Assembly (NCBI GenBank): GCA_965145485.1
Contig: CBCTCU010000001.1
Coordinates: 1-64,000 of the forward strand
Length of the DNA stretch: 64,000 nucleotides
DNA from: CABQCM01 sp965145485
Lineage (GTDB): Bacteria > Bacillota > Clostridia > Oscillospirales > Acutalibacteraceae
Direction of reading: 5' to 3'
Every line of letters starts with the position of its first letter. The first letter of the stretch is position 1. Shown piece after piece: positions 62,188 to 64,000 of this stretch. The position numbers and the translations under genes are program-made. The notes under the pieces were generated by a model. That model saw only the letters and a list, made by a program, of their open reading frames with translations, ran no database searches and was not told the origin of the DNA.

Positions 62188-62263
62188 GGGGGTATAGCTC
62201 AGCTGGGAGAGCGCTTGACTGGCAGTCAAGAGGTCAGCGGTTCGATCCCGCTTATCTCCACCA
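62188..62263 (+). tRNA. tRNA-Ala (anticodon GGC)
   Basis: A 76-base cloverleaf with acceptor GGGGGTA pairing TATCTCC (two G-U pairs), D-arm GCTCAGCTGGGAGAGC, anticodon stem CTTGA/TCAAG around CTGGCAG (anticodon GGC), T-arm CGGTTCGATCCCG and encoded ACCA. Confidence 0.93.
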
Positions 62264-62274
62264 TAAGCATAGGG

Positions 62275-62309
62275 AAAAATCGATTCTTGTCTTAAGAATC
62301 GATTTTTTT
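62275..62309 (+). terminator. tRNA-Ala terminator
   Basis: A perfect 14-base stem (62275-62288 with 62294-62307) with a seven-base T run (62303-62309), 11 bases after the tRNA. The outer A/T pairs make it bidirectional. Confidence 0.85.
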
Positions 62310-62737
62310 CATTTCATCCTGAAATACACCGTCGCTAACAATGGGCTATGCAATCCACTTTCACGAAAAACATTGGACTGCGCGAGCTGTCAACGGCAGC
62401 CTTTTATAAAGAGAAGGCTGGTGCTTTACCCGGCAGTGGCCTTGTTTGCATGCGGTCAAGAGGTACGGGGAAAGAAGTCCTGTCGGCGCATACCAATGCG
62501 CTGGCTGGCAATCCTTCCTTGTAGGGGCGATCCAATCTCCGATCCCGCAGGTGTGCGGCCCCGGGTTCGATGCGGCGGGCGACGGCGTGGCTGATATCGT
62601 GGTGCGGCTTGAGCAAAACCGTCCGAGTAACGCCGCCGCAGAAAAATTCGGGGCGAAAATCGTGCCGCGCTGCACCGGGATGGCTTTGGGCGGTCGAAGG
62701 ATTGCCCGTGTGGATGGATTTTAAGGAGGCGTTTGGT
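62310..62737. other. non-coding leader region of cysK
   Basis: About 430 bases. It holds a short TGTAGGGGCGATC string (62519-62531), as found in clostridial dispersed repeats, and no recognised T-box or SAM riboswitch. TTATAAAG near 62403 is a weak -10 candidate. Readings crossing this stretch into cysK are not supported by a ribosome site. Confidence 0.45.
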
Positions 62738-63682
62738 TTGAAGATAGCAAATTCCTTTTCCGACCTGGTCGGGCATACCCCTTTGTTACGTATGGAGCGC
62801 CTGGCTCGTGAATATGGACTTTCGGCGGCTTTGCTCGCTAAGCTGGAATGCTTTAATCCCGCTGGCAGCGTTAAGGATCGTGTGGCCGAGGCCATGATAG
62901 AGGATGCGCAGCGGCGCGGGCTTCTGCGCGAGGGCTCGGTCATTGTCGAGCCCACCAGCGGGAACACGGGGATTGGGCTTGCGGCGGCGGCTGCCATTCG
63001 AGGCTACCGGGTTATTCTGACCATGCCGGATACCATGAGCGTTGAGCGTCGCAGCCTGCTGCAGGCCTATGGCGCCGAGCTGGTGCTCACGGACGGGGCC
63101 AAGGGTATGAGCGGTGCCATTGAGAAGGCGAAGGAGCTGGCCGGCAGCATTCCCGGCAGCTTTATCCCCAGCCAGTTTGAAAACCCGGCGAATCCGGCCG
63201 CGCATCGCGCTTCCACTGGTCCCGAGCTTTGGAAGGACACCGACGGCGGTATCGATATATTTGTAGCCGGGGTCGGTACGGGCGGCACCATCACCGGGGT
63301 GGGGGAGTATCTCAAGTCGAAAAATCCCGCGGTGCATATTGTCGCGGTGGAGCCGGCCGATTCGCCGGTGCTGTCAGGGGGCCAGCCTGGGGCGCATAAG
63401 CTGCAGGGGCTGGGGGCGGGCTTTGTGCCCAAGACCCTGCACCGTGATGTGATCGACGAGATCGTGCCGGTGGAAGCCGACGCGGCCTATGTAACCGCCC
63501 AGGCGGCGGCGCGTTGCGAGGGGGTTTTGATCGGGATTTCCTCGGGCGCGGCCCTTTGGGCTGCCCTTGAGCTGGGGCGCAGGGCAGAAAACCGGGGAAA
63601 GACCATCGCGGCGCTTTGCCCGGATTCGGGCGAGCGCTATCTCTCCACCCCTGGATTTGTACCGCAAACGACGCAACGGTGA
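62738..63682 (+). CDS. cysK: cysteine synthase A (O-acetylserine sulfhydrylase)
   Basis: The 314-residue PLP enzyme has VGHTPLLRMERLA, CFNPAGSVKDRVA with the PLP Lys near 43, EPTSGNTGIGLAAAA, the phosphate loop GVGTGGTITGVGEYL and a Ser in IGISSGAALWAALEL. It makes cysteine from O-acetylserine and sulfide. The start is TTG at 62738, nine bases after GGAGG. tcdA follows about 170 bases later. Confidence 0.92.
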   Translation: MKIANSFSDLVGHTPLLRMERLAREYGLSAALLAKLECFNPAGSVKDRVAEAMIEDAQRRGLLREGSVIVEPTSGNTGIGLAAAAAIRGYRVILTMPDTMSVERRSLLQAYGAELVLTDGAKGMSGAIEKAKELAGSIPGSFIPSQFENPANPAAHRASTGPELWKDTDGGIDIFVAGVGTGGTITGVGEYLKSKNPAVHIVAVEPADSPVLSGGQPGAHKLQGLGAGFVPKTLHRDVIDEIVPVEADAAYVTAQAAARCEGVLIGISSGAALWAALELGRRAENRGKTIAALCPDSGERYLSTPGFVPQTTQR

Positions 63683-63852
63683 CATGGAAAAGGCGCGCTT
63701 TTGGCGGTTGCCCTGTCTTACCCCGGGGCTGGAAGCCGCTTTGAGTCCCCGCCGCCCGACAGGCCGGGCCGGTGTAGCGGTCGCAGCGCCTTTGTGATCC
63801 AACATCAATTTTTAGCGCCACTGTAAACTGCATGGGAAAGGATCGATCGTAC

Positions 63853-64000
63853 ATGACCGAATGGTTGGAGCGCACCGAGCGGTTGCTGGGAGAGGCGGCG
63901 GTTCGGCATCTGACCGGATGCCGCGTGGCGGTGTTTGGCCTCGGCGGTGTGGGAGGCCACGCGGCCGAAGCGTTGGCGCGCAGCGGGGTTGGTGCGCTCG
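63853..64000 (+). CDS. tcdA: tRNA threonylcarbamoyladenosine dehydratase (partial, cut by window end)
   Basis: The reading is open to the window edge and starts MTEWLERTERLLGEAAV. It continues with the E1-like nucleotide-binding loop VAVFGLGGVGGHAAEALARSGVG, typical of TcdA/CsdL of the ThiF/MoeB family. These enzymes cyclise t6A37 in tRNA. Start 63853 is chosen with GGGAAAGGA about ten bases upstream; an in-frame ATG at 63832 would add seven residues. About 49 residues are visible. Confidence 0.8.
   Translation, partial: MTEWLERTERLLGEAAVRHLTGCRVAVFGLGGVGGHAAEALARSGVGAL

Noticed and set aside
62519..62600. Cys T-box or SAM riboswitch before cysK
   Set aside because: No T-box core, SAM-I core or terminator near the start; only a short dispersed-repeat-like string is present.

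Overview
This 64 kb window looks like a chromosomal piece of an endospore-forming Clostridia-type Firmicute. An Oscillospirales-like, GC-rich lineage is my best guess. The reasons are a one-piece pro-sigma-K gene, spmA/spmB, an AbrB/SpoVT-type regulator, a DarA cyclic-di-AMP receptor, a DUF6514 protein, strong AGGAGG ribosome sites with many TTG/GTG starts, and clean TTGACA-17-TATAAT promoters. No species can be named from the sequence.

Region 1 (1 to about 19 kb) is an accessory island, clearly AT-rich compared with everything to its right. Fourteen genes run on the + strand with tiny gaps or overlaps (48-17390). They encode a B12-type radical SAM protein, a WavE-like glycosyltransferase, three diverged NodU/CmcH-family O-carbamoyltransferases, a radical SAM/SPASM protein, a BtrH-like cysteine acyltransferase, and a degenerate adenylation domain fused to an acyl carrier protein. 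These are followed by a GT9-like glycosyltransferase, a KdsC-like phosphatase, a GatZ/KbaZ-like aldolase-family protein, a cupin, a nucleotidyltransferase-kinase fusion and a GT1 glycosyltransferase. I read this as an undescribed pathway for a multiply carbamoylated, acylated sugar product (secreted metabolite or surface glycan). Two perfect hairpins end the operon. A convergent gene for a possible C39/BtrH-like protein with a Cys cluster follows, behind its own promoter and a long leader.

Region 2 (19-36 kb) is core genome: darA; an ABC exporter with DUF1854 partner; a BrkB-like membrane protein; a YdcF-like protein; the pyrimidine run pyrC-pyrF-pyrK-pyrD; a histidine phosphatase; ruvX; an MFS transporter; sigK; a tandem AbrB-domain regulator divergent from spmA-spmB; and mscL.

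Region 3 (36-53.7 kb) holds a cysteine amidase, a DUF1015 protein, a GNAT acetyltransferase, a large GH31 glycosidase with two CBM-like domains, and a tight run of aroK, tmk, a DJ-1 family gene, 5-formyl-THF cyclo-ligase and mltG. A thioesterase, an amidohydrolase, typA/bipA and two small conserved genes follow.

Region 4 (53.7-64 kb) has tRNA-Val, a 1 kb block of diverged structured repeats, tRNA-Leu, rsmA divergent from galE, a VanR/VanS-like two-component pair feeding a D,D-carboxypeptidase through an apparent three-box promoter, a DUF6514 gene, a GH172 gene, tRNA-Ala, cysK and the start of tcdA.

Non-coding structure includes a 91 bp tandem repeat present in two opposite-facing loci, a MITE-like element with 25 bp terminal inverted repeats at 37.25-37.54 kb, and a covarying multi-hairpin repeat family between tRNA-Val and tRNA-Leu.
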